Of a stretch of 61,126 nt of DNA, positions 16,139-26,787 are shown in pieces. The stretch is from an uncultured Clostridia bacterium. GTDB taxonomy: Bacteria > Bacillota > Clostridia > Christensenellales > Borkfalkiaceae. The position numbers and the translations under genes were made by a program. Numbering within the stretch: the stretch's first letter is position 1; each line of letters starts with the position of its first letter. The notes beneath the pieces were generated by a model, which saw only the letters and a list, made by a program, of their open reading frames with translations, made no database searches and had not been told where the DNA came from. Where the stretch lies: the NCBI GenBank assembly GCA_947570625.1, contig CANOUP010000010.1, positions 1-61,126 of the forward strand, written 5' to 3'.

Positions 16139-18445
16139 CTATTTAACCAGCGCCGTCCTTAGCGAATTGAGCACCGCAACGAGCATAACGCCCACGTCGG
16201 CTATGACCGAAACTATGAGAGGGAACCCGGGGATTGCCAAATCGAGCGCCATTATTACCGCCTTTACCGCGAGCGAGCCGATAATGTTCTGCAAGACAAT
16301 CCTTCTCGTCGCGCGCGCAATCTTCCTGCCCTTGGGAAGAAGCGCGAGGCTGTCGGTGACGAGCACGACGTCGCTTGCTTCGATTGCCGCGTCGGAGCCC
16401 ACTTTACCCATAGACACGGCGCAGTCCGCCGCCGTCATTACGGGTGCGTCGTTTATTCCGTCGCCCGCATATATCAGCTTGCCCTTTGCTTTAAGCGCCT
16501 GCGCTTCTTGAAGTTTTTCGTCGGGAAGAAGCCCCGCCTTGCACAGGTCGATGCCCGCGCTGTTCGCAATTTCTTCCGCACGCGCCGAAGAGTCGCCCGT
16601 CAGCATCGCCGTGTATAAAAAGCCCTGTTTTTTCAGCTCGGCAACGGCTTCCCTTGCGCCGTCTTTCAGGCGGTCGTCCACTTCTATAACGCCGACGTAT
16701 TCCCCGCCGTGCGCGACGTATACGAGGGTGGAAAGACTCTGCTTCTCTGTAAATTCAACGCCCTCTTCCCTTAAAAATTTGGCGTTTCCGCAGAGCAGAA
16801 CTTTGCCTTCGTACTCGCATTTAACTCCCCTGCCGGCAATTTCGCGCGCGCCGGAAACCTCTGAGCCGGCAATACCGGCAAAAGCTTCCGCTATGGGGTG
16901 CGAGGAGAATTTTTCCGCGCCCGACGCAAGTTCGAGAGCGCGCTCCGAAGAAAAACTCTTGACGGCGAACTTGCCCTCCGTCAGCGTGCCCGTCTTGTCG
17001 AAGGCGACCGTCTGCGCCCCCGCAAGTTCGTCCAGACAGGTTGAACCCTTGACGAGTATGCCGAACTTGGCGCACCTGCCTATACCGCCGAAATAGGAAA
17101 GCGGAACGGAAATGACCAGCGCGCACGGACAGGATATTACGAGAAAGCCCAAAGCTTTGTATATCCACTCGGAGTAAACCGCCCACGCGAACGTACCGCC
17201 TACCGCGCATATTACGGTAGGAACTATCGACGCCGTAATTATCGCGCCCAGGCATACGGCGGGCGTATAGTACTTTGCAAATTTGGAAATGAACTTTTCG
17301 GGTTTGGATTTTTTGGCGGTGGAGTTTTCGACGAGTTCGAGAATTTTAGCGACCGCCGAATGCTTGTATTCGCGCAGGGCGCGGGCTTCGATTACGCCCG
17401 TAAGGTTTATGCAGCCCGACAGAATTTCGTCGCCCGCCTTGACGTCGCGCGGTAAGGCTTCGCCGTTCAGGCTCTTCATATCCAGCGAGCTTTCGCCCTT
17501 TACTATTACGCAGTCGACGGGGATTTTTTCACCCGCCTTTATCAAAAGCACGTCGCCCGCCTTTATTTCTTCGGGAGCGATAACGCGCGTTTCCCCGTTG
17601 ACGATGACCGTAGCGGTATCGCTCTTCAAATCCATAAGCGCGGTAATCGAGTTGCGCGAAGCGCCCACGGCTATGCCTTGCAAAAGCTCGCCCGTTTGAT
17701 ACAAAAGCATTACCGCGACGCCTTCCATAAACCCGTCGCCTGCGAATATGCCCAGCGCGATTGCCCCGAGCGACGCGACGGTCATTAAAAAGTTTTCGTC
17801 GAAAATTTTGCCCTTGGATATATTTTTGAGCGTGAGCCAAAGCACTTTATAGCCCGCCGCCAGATAGGCGACGCCGTACAGCGAGTATGTGACCGCCGTT
17901 AAAAGCACGGAGTTTCCCGCAACGGTGAGTTCGAGCGCGAGCGCGGGTATAAAAAATACGGCGGAAATAATTATGCTTATTATTTCTTTAAGGTGCGCCC
18001 TTACCGCGCTCTTTTTCACGGGTCTGCCTTCGTCGATTTTAACGTCCTCGAAATGAGTAATCTTGTAAACGGCTTTTTCCCTCGACACGGGCGACTGCGC
18101 GTTCAGTATTACGCACGAATTCATAAAGTCGACCGTTGCGGTAACCCCCTCCGTGCCGTTCAGCTCTTCTTCCAGCTCCCTCGCGCAGTTTGCACAGCAT
18201 AGCCCCGTTATCTTTATCTTTTCGCCCGCGCCCTTATACTCTTCGACGACCTTTACTTCCTCGAAGTTGTTGCAGGCGCTCTTTATTTTTTCAAGCGCGT
18301 CCCCTCCGCAGTCGGCGTATACCTTCTGCGCCATAAAGTCGACGGTTACGCTTTTCACGCCCTCTATCTTGGAGAGTTCCTCTTCCAGCTCCCTCGCGCA
18401 GTTTGCGCAATCAAGCCCTTCTATTTTAATAACGTTATTCATCAC
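16139..18445 (-). CDS. cadA: Zn/Cd/Pb-translocating P1B-type ATPase with two HMA domains
   Basis: This 768-residue export ATPase has two N-terminal metal-binding domains with GLDCANC (about residue 9) and GLCCANC (about residue 76). The ion channel motif is SCPCALVISVPL, the phosphorylation loop FDKTGTLTEG, the nucleotide site SSHPIAEAF and the hinge GDGINDAP. The last membrane helix VIADVGVMLVAVLNSLR holds the Asp typical of Zn/Cd/Pb (P1B-2) rather than copper pumps. Its start overlaps the ArsR stop. GTG at 18445 or ATG at 18442 are both possible with AAGGAGC upstream. It is induced, by inference, through the ArsR repressor. Confidence 0.93.
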   Translation of the reverse strand: MMNNVIKIEGLDCANCARELEEELSKIEGVKSVTVDFMAQKVYADCGGDALEKIKSACNNFEEVKVVEEYKGAGEKIKITGLCCANCARELEEELNGTEGVTATVDFMNSCVILNAQSPVSREKAVYKITHFEDVKIDEGRPVKKSAVRAHLKEIISIIISAVFFIPALALELTVAGNSVLLTAVTYSLYGVAYLAAGYKVLWLTLKNISKGKIFDENFLMTVASLGAIALGIFAGDGFMEGVAVMLLYQTGELLQGIAVGASRNSITALMDLKSDTATVIVNGETRVIAPEEIKAGDVLLIKAGEKIPVDCVIVKGESSLDMKSLNGEALPRDVKAGDEILSGCINLTGVIEARALREYKHSAVAKILELVENSTAKKSKPEKFISKFAKYYTPAVCLGAIITASIVPTVICAVGGTFAWAVYSEWIYKALGFLVISCPCALVISVPLSYFGGIGRCAKFGILVKGSTCLDELAGAQTVAFDKTGTLTEGKFAVKSFSSERALELASGAEKFSSHPIAEAFAGIAGSEVSGAREIAGRGVKCEYEGKVLLCGNAKFLREEGVEFTEKQSLSTLVYVAHGGEYVGVIEVDDRLKDGAREAVAELKKQGFLYTAMLTGDSSARAEEIANSAGIDLCKAGLLPDEKLQEAQALKAKGKLIYAGDGINDAPVMTAADCAVSMGKVGSDAAIEASDVVLVTDSLALLPKGRKIARATRRIVLQNIIGSLAVKAVIMALDLAIPGFPLIVSVIADVGVMLVAVLNSLRTALVK

Positions 18446-18782
18446 AGTCCAAATGCTCCTTTGCCATTTCTATCATTGTAAGCACGTGCAGGTCGGAAAC
18501 GGAGTACAGAATATTTTTGCCGCTTCTACGGTTTTTTACAATCTTGTTGTCCTTCAAAATTTTAAGCTGGTGCGAAACCGCGCTCTGGTTGCCTTCAACC
18601 GCCTCCGTAAGGTGCTCCACGCACAGCTCCCCGCACGACAGCGCGAGAAGTATTTTAAGGCGCGACGGCTCTGATATAACTTTGAACCTCGCCCCCATTT
18701 CGCTTATCTTTTCGTCGGACGGCATGCACGCCTTTACCGCTTGCGCCTTCTCCTTATGTTCGGTTATATTGCATTCCGCCAT
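18435..18782 (-). CDS. ArsR/SmtB-family metal-sensing repressor
   Basis: A 115-residue winged helix-turn-helix protein. The alpha-3 region reads SCGELCVEHLTEAVEG, close to the ELCVxDL metal motif. The DNA-binding helix is NQSAVSHQLKIL, and the C-terminal helix DLHVLTMIEMAKEHLDCDE carries the Asp/His plus Glu/His pattern of the alpha-5 zinc site of SmtB/CzrA. It probably releases its operator on binding Zn, Cd or Pb and controls the ATPase it overlaps. The ribosome binding site AAAGGAGG is optimal. A long dyad between promoter and gene is the likely self-operator. Confidence 0.93.
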   Translation of the reverse strand: MAECNITEHKEKAQAVKACMPSDEKISEMGARFKVISEPSRLKILLALSCGELCVEHLTEAVEGNQSAVSHQLKILKDNKIVKNRRSGKNILYSVSDLHVLTMIEMAKEHLDCDE

Positions 18783-18804
18783 ATGTTACCTCCTTTATTT
18801 AAAT

Positions 18805-18862
18805 ATATGAACACGTATTCATATGTTGATACTATAATAATACCCCTGACGTGTATTGTCAA
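18805..18862 (-). promoter_or_regulatory. Promoter and operator of the arsR-ATPase operon
   Basis: On the minus strand TTGACA (18857-18862), 17 nt and TATTAT (18834-18839). Immediately downstream is a dyad made of ATATGAA and TTCATAT half-sites around CACGTA (18805-18824). It matches the imperfect 12-2-12 operators bound by SmtB/CzrA/CadC proteins and sits just past the transcription start, suited to repression. Confidence 0.85.
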
Positions 18863-18881
18863 GGGTTTTAACGTAAAAATT

Positions 18882-20837
<1,956 letters not shown>

Positions 20838-20842
20838 CTATT

Positions 20843-23056
20843 TCAGTTTAAAATTTCAAGGGGCGCAATCGAAGCGGAAAGTTCCTTTATGCCGTGACCT
20901 TCGAATGCGACGTTGATAACCGTGCCGCCGTTTTTGACGGCAATGACCATACCGTTGCCGAACTTGGCGTGGCGCACGCGCATGCCGACGGCGTAATGCG
21001 AAGCTCCGCCCGTCTTGGGTTTGGGGCTTGCGAAAGCCGGCTTGAACGAGACGTTACCCTTCACCTCGAAATCGCTTTCGTACCCGTCGTCGGAAGAGTA
21101 CAGCGCCCTGTTGTACGCACGCCGTTCCCCGCCGTAATCATACGTATTTTTTACGCCGAGCTCGGAAGCAAGCTCGTTTATGAACTTGGAAGGTTTGGTC
21201 AAATCCCTGTGCCCGTAGAGGTAGCGCGATTTGGAACGCGTGATGTAAAGCTGTTTTTCCGCGCGCGTGATTGCGACGTACATAAGCCTTCTTTCCTCTT
21301 CGAGCCCCGCGCCTTCGCCTTCCGCGCGCGACGAGGGCATTATCCCCTCTTCCAGCCCGCAGATGAACACACAGGGAAATTCCAGACCCTTGACCGAGTG
21401 TATAGTTGCCAGCGTTACGTAGTCCGACGTATCCATATCGTCGGTATCCGAGGACAGCGTCACCTGATTTAAGTATTCGTCGAGCCCCGCCTGCGGGTTC
21501 AGCCTTACGAAGTCGTCGACGGACGCGATAAATTCGTCGAGGTTGGCGAGTTTACCGTCGCCCTCGTCTGTGCCGTCGTCGTAAGCAGAGCGCAGGTCGG
21601 CAAGCGCAATGACTTCGCGCACAAGCTCGTTTACGGGCGTTGACAGCGAAGATATGATAAAGCCCTTTATAAGCTCGGCAAAGTTTTTAAGCTTGTCCTT
21701 CGCCCCGCGCGTTAACGGAAGCTCCTCCGCGTCCAGACACGCGTCGTACATAGTAAGACCCGTGCTCTGCGCGTAACCGCTCATCAGCTCGACCGTCTTT
21801 CCGCCTATTCCGCGCTTGGGCACGTTTATTATTCTTTCCAGCGCCTCGCTGTCGAACGAGTTGGATATAAGCCTTAAATAGGCGAGTATGTCCTTTACTT
21901 CCTTGCGCTCGAAGAAGCGGAAACCGCCGAAAACCCTGTAAGGTATTCCGTATTTGGTAAACTCCTGCTCGTAAGAACGTGTAAGCGCGTTTATGCGCAT
22001 AAGCACTGCGTAATCGGAGTATTTAGCCCCGCGAGCGACCGCGTCCGAAATTATTCTTGCCGTGTACAGCGCTTCTCCCGCTTCCTCGTCCGCCTGGTAG
22101 TAAACGGGCTTCTCCCCGTCCTCCGCCTGCGTCCACAGCGTTTTGCCGTGACGCGCGCTGTTGTGTTTTATAATGCTGTTTGCAAGCGAAAGTATGCTCC
22201 CCGTAGAACGGTAATTGCGCTCTAACTTGTACACCTTGGCTTGCGGGAAATCCTTGTCGAACGTCAGAATATTCTTTATCTCCGCACCGCGCCAGCCGTA
22301 TATGGACTGGTCGTCGTCGCCGACGGCGAAAAGGTTGCCGTGACCCGAAGCGAGAAGCTTTATTATGTCGTACTGCACGGCGTTGGTGTCCTGAAACTCG
22401 TCGACGAGCACGTACTTGAACTTGTCGGACAGATATTCCAGCGTTTCCTTATCGTGCCTTAAAAGGCGCAGGGTCTTTAAAAGAAGGTCGTCGAAGTCGA
22501 GCGCGTTGTTCTCTTGAAGATGCTTTTCGTACTTTTCGTAAATCAGCACCACGTCGTCGATGTTGCGCTCGAAGGCAAACTTCCTGCCGTACCTGTCGGG
22601 GTCGAGCCCCAGCATTTTGGCGTTGCCGATATGGTATTTGACGCTTTTTAAAAGGCGCTCGTCGTCGTAATCGAGTTCGCGGAAAGATTTCTTTATTATG
22701 TTGTTGCGCTCTGTTTCGCTGTAAATGGAAAAGTTGGTTTTGACGCCTATGCGGTCGCCGAACTCACGCAGGATTTTGACGCACATGGAATGGATTGTGC
22801 AAATCCATTTGCCGTTTCCGCCCTCGCCGAGCATACCCGTAAGCCTTTCCTTCATCTCGCCCGCCGCCTTGTTGGTGAAGGTTATTGCGAGAATTTGCGA
22901 AATTTCCGCCTTGCGCTCCGAAATTATGTAAGCTATGCGCGAAGTTAGGACGCGCGTCTTTCCGCTTCCCGCACCCGCAAGCACCAGTACCGCGCCTTCG
23001 GTGTCGAGTACGGGTTTAAGCTGTTCTTCGTTGAGTTTTTCGAGTAATGTATTCAT
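20843..23056 (-). CDS. pcrA: ATP-dependent DNA helicase PcrA/UvrD
   Basis: This 737-residue superfamily 1A 3'-5' helicase acts in repair and replication restart. It has Walker A AGAGSGKTRVL, the DEFQDTN Walker B, GDDDQSIYGWRGA, the motif IV/V/VI set (LERNYRST, TIHSVKGLEFP, RLMYVAITRAEK) and a PcrA-type C-terminal Tudor-like segment (GMRVRHAKFGNGMVIAV). There is no Shine-Dalgarno sequence. A TTGTGT-N17-TATAAT promoter ends 8 nt before the ATG, so the mRNA is likely leaderless or nearly so. It is followed closely by ligA. Confidence 0.97.
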   Translation of the reverse strand: MNTLLEKLNEEQLKPVLDTEGAVLVLAGAGSGKTRVLTSRIAYIISERKAEISQILAITFTNKAAGEMKERLTGMLGEGGNGKWICTIHSMCVKILREFGDRIGVKTNFSIYSETERNNIIKKSFRELDYDDERLLKSVKYHIGNAKMLGLDPDRYGRKFAFERNIDDVVLIYEKYEKHLQENNALDFDDLLLKTLRLLRHDKETLEYLSDKFKYVLVDEFQDTNAVQYDIIKLLASGHGNLFAVGDDDQSIYGWRGAEIKNILTFDKDFPQAKVYKLERNYRSTGSILSLANSIIKHNSARHGKTLWTQAEDGEKPVYYQADEEAGEALYTARIISDAVARGAKYSDYAVLMRINALTRSYEQEFTKYGIPYRVFGGFRFFERKEVKDILAYLRLISNSFDSEALERIINVPKRGIGGKTVELMSGYAQSTGLTMYDACLDAEELPLTRGAKDKLKNFAELIKGFIISSLSTPVNELVREVIALADLRSAYDDGTDEGDGKLANLDEFIASVDDFVRLNPQAGLDEYLNQVTLSSDTDDMDTSDYVTLATIHSVKGLEFPCVFICGLEEGIMPSSRAEGEGAGLEEERRLMYVAITRAEKQLYITRSKSRYLYGHRDLTKPSKFINELASELGVKNTYDYGGERRAYNRALYSSDDGYESDFEVKGNVSFKPAFASPKPKTGGASHYAVGMRVRHAKFGNGMVIAVKNGGTVINVAFEGHGIKELSASIAPLEILN

Positions 23057-23064
23057 ATAACCGG

Positions 23065-23093
23065 ATTATAACACAAACGCGCGGATAACACAA
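23065..23093 (-). promoter_or_regulatory. Promoter of pcrA-ligA, next to the ATG
   Basis: On the minus strand TTGTGT, 17 nt and TATAAT, then eight nt (CCGGTTAT) and the pcrA ATG. The expected start point is 1-2 nt from the start codon. Confidence 0.7.
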
Positions 23094-23101
23094 TTAAATT
23101 A

Positions 23102-23479
23102 TCACAATCCCAGCGCCTTTTCCTTTCTGTATTTTTCAAGCGCCTGCAAATATTTGCTTGACAGCGTAAGCGTGTAGCGCTGTTTGTCCTCGTAGCTGAG
23201 TTTGTCGTAATACTCCCTGTCCGTCAGCCTGCCGATAGCGTCGGAAACTTCGCCCTCGCTGTCTAAAAGAGCTTTGACTTTAAGATAAAACTCGTCGTAT
23301 TTTTCGCCGTTTATCTGTTTTTCCACCCTGCCTTTAAGGGTGGACTTGACCTTGATTTCGTTTAAGCCGTTCTTCCTCGCCTCGTCCGCGCCCGCGTCGA
23401 GGTTTCTTTTGCACTCGTCCCAGAAATTGTTTTTTAACCGCTGTTTGGCGGCGCGCGCCGCATCTTTAAGATTGTCCAT
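23102..23479 (-). CDS. Hypothetical protein, 125 aa
   Basis: This is a Lys/Glu-rich, soluble, helical protein with no Cys-based motif apart from one N-terminal Cys. It includes NFWDECKRNLDAGADEARKNG, KSTLKGRVEKQINGEKYDEFYLKVKALLDS and LTDREYYDKLSYEDKQRYTL. I do not recognise the family. It has its own ribosome binding site (AAAGGA) and lies downstream of rpsU and its terminator. A weak promoter (TTGTGA-N16-TAGTAT) can be drawn before it. Conserved aromatic and charged positions suggest a real protein rather than a chance frame. Confidence 0.75.
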   Translation of the reverse strand: MDNLKDAARAAKQRLKNNFWDECKRNLDAGADEARKNGLNEIKVKSTLKGRVEKQINGEKYDEFYLKVKALLDSEGEVSDAIGRLTDREYYDKLSYEDKQRYTLTLSSKYLQALEKYRKEKALGL

Positions 23480-23540
23480 AAATAATTCCTTTTACGATTT
23501 TTTTCAAAATACTACATTTTACGACTTATTTCACAAAGAA

Positions 23541-23575
23541 AAAGGTCTGACCGATTTTTATATCGGACAGACCCT
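23541..23575 (-). terminator. Terminator of rpsU
   Basis: On the minus strand GGGTCTG-CCGAT pairs with ATCGG-CAGACC, with one bulged position in each arm. A TTTTTC tail follows. It begins 6 nt past the rpsU stop codon. Confidence 0.88.
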
Positions 23576-23580
23576 TTGTT

Positions 23581-23757
23581 TTAGTTTTTGTTTCTTTTTC
23601 TTGCCGCTTCGGCTTTCTTACGCTTTTTGACGGAGGGAGATTCGTAGAATTCCTTCTTACGCAAATCGCCTATTATACCGTCGCGCGAACACTTTCTCTT
23701 AAAGCGTCTTAACGCGCTTTCTACCGACTCGTTTTCGCCTACTCTGATAGTTGACAT
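23581..23757 (-). CDS. rpsU: 30S ribosomal protein S21
   Basis: The 58-residue product starts [20 protein letters not shown], continues [19 protein letters not shown], and ends in a strongly basic tail ([13 protein letters not shown]). This is the complete bS21 signature. bS21 lies near the platform of the 30S subunit, close to the anti-Shine-Dalgarno region of 16S rRNA. A GAGGTG ribosome binding site precedes the ATG. The gene is monocistronic, with a consensus promoter upstream and a terminator downstream. Confidence 0.96.
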   Translation of the reverse strand: MSTIRVGENESVESALRRFKRKCSRDGIIGDLRKKEFYESPSVKKRKKAEAARKRNKN

Positions 23758-23806
23758 TGCCCTTTCACCTCACCCTCGCCTACGCGCTTTTTTCAATTAC
23801 CGATGT

Positions 23807-23835
23807 ATTATACCAAACGCAAAAATTTAAGTCAA
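23807..23835 (-). promoter_or_regulatory. Promoter of rpsU
   Basis: On the minus strand TTGACT, 17 nt and TATAAT, about 50 nt before the rpsU start codon. Confidence 0.87.
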
Positions 23836-23854
23836 CTTATTTTACGCAGATAAA

Positions 23855-24730
23855 TCAAATAAATCCGCACGCGACGGCAATGCTGTTTACTATGACCCCT
23901 ACGGTTACCGAAATTAGGTACAGCGTTAAAACGAACACGATGTTGCGCTTTATCTTTTTAGTGTTTTTGAACAGCACCACCAGCCCGAAACCAGCGTTGG
24001 CGCACAGCCCGGCGACGCAGCTTCCGAAAGTTATTCCGCTGTGGATATACGTTTCGGTTATAATCGCGCTGGACGCGCAATTCGGGATTAAGCCTATAAG
24101 CGAAGTAATGAAGGGCTGGAAATACGGTCCGCCTATCAGCGACGACGCTATCTTATCCTCGCCGACGGACGCGATAACGAAGCCGAAAACAAGGTTTACA
24201 ATTAAAAGGTAAAACGCTATCGTCAGCGAGTGCAGAACGGGGTTGACGAGGTAAACCTTCAAATCGCCGTGCCCCTCGTGCTCGCGCCCGCAGGAGTAAG
24301 CGTGCACTTCCTCGAACTCGCCCTCCGAAAGTTTTTCGGCGGTGTACAGAAAGTTTACAAGGTACCCCACGCCTATGCCGACGATTAGTTTGATTACGAC
24401 TATCGGCATTATCGCGGAAGCCGCCGTTCCGCTCGACAGCAGTATAATAAACGCTTCGTCGGAAGTGGCTATAAGCACCGCGAGAAGGGTGCCCGTGCGT
24501 ATTAAACCTTTATCGTACAGCTTTGACGCCATCACGGAAAAACCGCACTGCGGTATCAATCCCGTGGCGGAGCCTATAAGCGGGGCAAGGTTGCCCTGTA
24601 AAATTTTATGGTTTTTGGTAAACGAGGTTCTGTGTTCCAGAAATTCTATAAGGATATAGATTACTACGAGGAACGGGAAAACCATCAGCGTATCCAAAAA
24701 CGCGTCCAAAATTATTTCCCAAACATTCAT
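23855..24730 (-). CDS. ArsP_2-type putative 10-TM metal/metalloid permease
   Basis: This 291-residue integral membrane protein has two inverted-repeat halves marked by GLIPQCGFSVMASKLYDKG and GLIPNCASSAIITETYIHSG, the Cys/Pro-containing re-entrant motif of the ArsP_2 (DUF2899) family. A short His-rich cytoplasmic loop (CGREHEGHGD) lies between the halves and could bind metal. The family is annotated as a putative manganese or heavy-metal exporter on thin evidence. The start ATG has no clear Shine-Dalgarno sequence, and the downstream neighbour is rpsU with its own promoter. Confidence 0.82.
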   Translation of the reverse strand: MNVWEIILDAFLDTLMVFPFLVVIYILIEFLEHRTSFTKNHKILQGNLAPLIGSATGLIPQCGFSVMASKLYDKGLIRTGTLLAVLIATSDEAFIILLSSGTAASAIMPIVVIKLIVGIGVGYLVNFLYTAEKLSEGEFEEVHAYSCGREHEGHGDLKVYLVNPVLHSLTIAFYLLIVNLVFGFVIASVGEDKIASSLIGGPYFQPFITSLIGLIPNCASSAIITETYIHSGITFGSCVAGLCANAGFGLVVLFKNTKKIKRNIVFVLTLYLISVTVGVIVNSIAVACGFI

Positions 24731-24800
24731 AATTCAAACCGGTTAAAATAAATATGCGGTATTCCGTTATATTATTGACGTATTTTGCTTTTTTAAACGC

Positions 24801-24827
24801 AAGACCCCCGTGCGGGGGTCTTTTTTT
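24801..24827. terminator. Terminator-like hairpin after the MalK-like gene
   Basis: AAGACCCCCG and CGGGGGTCTT form a strong hairpin with a TG loop. The T tract is on the plus-strand side, and on the minus strand the tail is only TTGCGTTT. It lies at the end of the minus-strand ATPase gene, so it probably ends that transcript despite the poor tail. Confidence 0.6.
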
Positions 24828-26040
24828 ATCTCTTCTTTTTTGCTTCTTTCTTAGGTTTGAATTTTTCGGTTACCGCCTCTTCATCTTTGAAAGCAAGGGG
24901 TTCGAACTCCGCCTCGGGATAGTCGGACTGACGGTAACCGCCGTCCCTTTTGAGAAGGGTAAGGCGCGTTTCGCCGTCAAACAGATAAAGTCTTCCGAGG
25001 TCGATTGAAAGCTTAGCCTTATCGCCCGCCTTTGTATTTTCGTTCGCCCCGACAACAAGGTCGTGCCCGCAGACGGCGCACTCCGCATAATAGTTGTCAT
25101 TGTCGTTTTCCGTTTTGGAAACGGTGCAGTCTATGCCTTCTTCGGCGATGCGGACGTCCTCGGGACGTATGCCCACTATTACCGGCTTGCCCGTATTCTT
25201 GTATTCTTCCGCGTGTTTTAATCTTGTTATTATGCTGTCGGGAAGTTTGAGTTTAAGCTGTCCGCACACGGCGTAAACGTCTCCGCCTTCGCTTTCCAGA
25301 ACAGACTTGTTGAGGAAATTAATCGAGGGCGCGCCGATATAGAAAGCGACGTACGCGTTTGCGGGATAGTCGTAAAGGTTTTCGGGGGAATCTATCTGTT
25401 GGAGCAGACCGTTTTTCAATACCGCTATTCTCGTGCCTATGGTCATGGCTTCGGACACGTTTCTCGTAGCGTATACGAACGTTCCCTCCATTCTCGCCTG
25501 CATATTGATTATTACGTTCAGCATTTCGCCTTTAAGCTTGCCGTCGAGCCCCGAAAGAGGTTCGTCGAACAAATAAAGTCTGGGCTCCCTGACAATCGCC
25601 CTGCCTATCGCGACGCGCTGTTTCTGCCCGGCGGTCAGGGCTTTGGGTTTGCGGTACAGTATGTCGGTAATGCCGAAAATTTCCGCGACCGCCTTTACGC
25701 GCTGTTCGATAAGCGCCTGCGGTGCCTTGCGGATTTTAAGACCGAAGCTTAAATTGTCGAACACGTTGAGCGCGGGATAGAGCGAACTGCTGCTGAACAC
25801 CATAGCGATATCCCTGTCCTTGGGGTCGGCTTCGGTAACGTCCTTGCCGCCAATAAAAACTTTGCCCGACGACGCGTCTTCCAAACCCGCGGCTACGCGT
25901 AAAAGCGTTGACTTACCGCTGTTTTCACCGCCTAAGATTACAATAAATTCCTTATCCCTCGTTTCGAGGTTTATGTCGTAAAGCGCAAGACTGCCCGACG
26001 GATAAATTTTATTTAAGCCGTCTAATTTCAAACTCGCCAT
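24826..26040 (-). CDS. MalK-like ABC ATPase with degenerate catalytic loops
   Basis: The product has 404 residues: an ABC domain (1-235) followed by the OB-fold regulatory domain of sugar-importer ATPases (IDSPENLYDYPANAYVAFYIGAPSINFL). Walker A is GGENSGKST, and Walker B with catalytic Glu is intact (LYLFDEPLSGLD). However, the Q-loop reads MVFSSSSLYP (Gln to Ser), the signature is LTAGQ rather than LSGGQ, and the H-loop reads YATRNVSEAM (His to Arg). It should bind ATP but hydrolyse it poorly or not at all. The C-terminus has a Lys-rich tail. No permease or binding-protein gene is nearby. Start: AAGGAG 6 nt before ATG. Confidence 0.88.
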   Translation of the reverse strand: MASLKLDGLNKIYPSGSLALYDINLETRDKEFIVILGGENSGKSTLLRVAAGLEDASSGKVFIGGKDVTEADPKDRDIAMVFSSSSLYPALNVFDNLSFGLKIRKAPQALIEQRVKAVAEIFGITDILYRKPKALTAGQKQRVAIGRAIVREPRLYLFDEPLSGLDGKLKGEMLNVIINMQARMEGTFVYATRNVSEAMTIGTRIAVLKNGLLQQIDSPENLYDYPANAYVAFYIGAPSINFLNKSVLESEGGDVYAVCGQLKLKLPDSIITRLKHAEEYKNTGKPVIVGIRPEDVRIAEEGIDCTVSKTENDNDNYYAECAVCGHDLVVGANENTKAGDKAKLSIDLGRLYLFDGETRLTLLKRDGGYRQSDYPEAEFEPLAFKDEEAVTEKFKPKKEAKKKR

Positions 26041-26058
26041 AATTAACTCCTTTTTTAT

Positions 26059-26088
26059 ATCATAACATAAAAATTTTGCATTTACCAA
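26059..26088 (-). promoter_or_regulatory. Promoter of the MalK-like gene
   Basis: On the minus strand TTGGTA, 18 nt and TATGAT, about 20 nt before the ATG, with a normal ribosome binding site between. This contrasts with the divergent queH, which has none. Confidence 0.6.
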
Positions 26089-26131
26089 CTTTAAAAGGGG
26101 GAAATTGATAAAAATTTGAAATAAATTTTAA

Positions 26132-26160
26132 TTGTAATTTGTTCTGCGAAATGTTAAACT
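26132..26160 (+). promoter_or_regulatory. Promoter abutting the queH ATG
   Basis: TTGTAA, 17 nt and TAAACT, then CTATAT and the ATG at 26167. The expected start coincides with the start codon. No Shine-Dalgarno sequence is present. Confidence 0.5.
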
Positions 26161-26166
26161 CTATAT

Positions 26167-26763
26167 ATGAACGCTATAAACTACGACAGGCTTATGATGC
26201 AGGAAACCGCACGGCCGGGCGAACGCAGGCTTCTTATTCACGCCTGTTGCGCCCCCTGCTCTTCCGCGTGCCTCGAACGGCTTAAAGATTACTTCGATAT
26301 CACGGCGCTGTTTTACAACCCCAACATCGAGGACGGGGAATACGTTAAAAGAAAGGACGAGCTTGTCCGCTTTCTCCGCGAAACGGGTTATGCGCGCATT
26401 CTCGACTGCGAGCATGACAAAGAACTGTTTTACGGGGCGGTCAAGGGGCTGGAACGCGAGCCGGAGGGCGGAAAGAGATGCGAAGCCTGTTTCAGGCTGA
26501 GGCTGGAAAAGACCGCCGAAACGGCAAAGCGCGGGGGCTTCGACTATTTCTGCACAACGCTGACTTTAAGCCCGCTGAAAAACGCGGAGCTTATAAACCG
26601 CATAGGCGAAGAACTTTCCGAAAAATACGGCGTAAAATGGCTGTACTCCGATTTCAAAAAACGCGGGGGCTATCTCGAAAGCCTGCGCCTTTCGAAAGAG
26701 TACTCCCTTTACAGACAAAACTACTGCGGGTGTATTTATTCGGCGCAAAGACTTGAAAAATAA
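26167..26763 (+). CDS. queH: Epoxyqueuosine reductase QueH
   Basis: The product has 198 residues. QueH (DUF208) catalyses the last step of queuosine formation, reducing epoxyqueuosine in tRNA without cobalamin, and replaces QueG. The metal-binding Cys pairs are in HACCAPCS near the N-terminus, GGKRCEACFRLRLEKTA in the middle and YRQNYCGCIYS at the C-terminus. It is the length of the family. The other queuosine genes in this window (queC, queF) lie about 34 kb away. The 3' end of the gene carries the -35 box of the next gene. Confidence 0.95.
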   Translation: MNAINYDRLMMQETARPGERRLLIHACCAPCSSACLERLKDYFDITALFYNPNIEDGEYVKRKDELVRFLRETGYARILDCEHDKELFYGAVKGLEREPEGGKRCEACFRLRLEKTAETAKRGGFDYFCTTLTLSPLKNAELINRIGEELSEKYGVKWLYSDFKKRGGYLESLRLSKEYSLYRQNYCGCIYSAQRLEK

Positions 26764-26781
26764 TTTATACTATGGTATAAT
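26753..26781 (+). promoter_or_regulatory. Promoter abutting the carbamoyltransferase ATG
   Basis: TTGAAA (inside the queH 3' end), 17 nt and TATAAT, then AAATTT and the ATG at 26788. The spacing is the same as at the 58-aa gene (TATAAT AACTTT ATG) and implies a leaderless mRNA. Confidence 0.7.
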
Positions 26782-26787
26782 AAATTT

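Noticed and set aside
24740-24827. Small RNA on the plus strand ending at the 24801 hairpin
   Set aside because: The T tract fits, but no promoter with correct spacing is visible upstream in the short gap.
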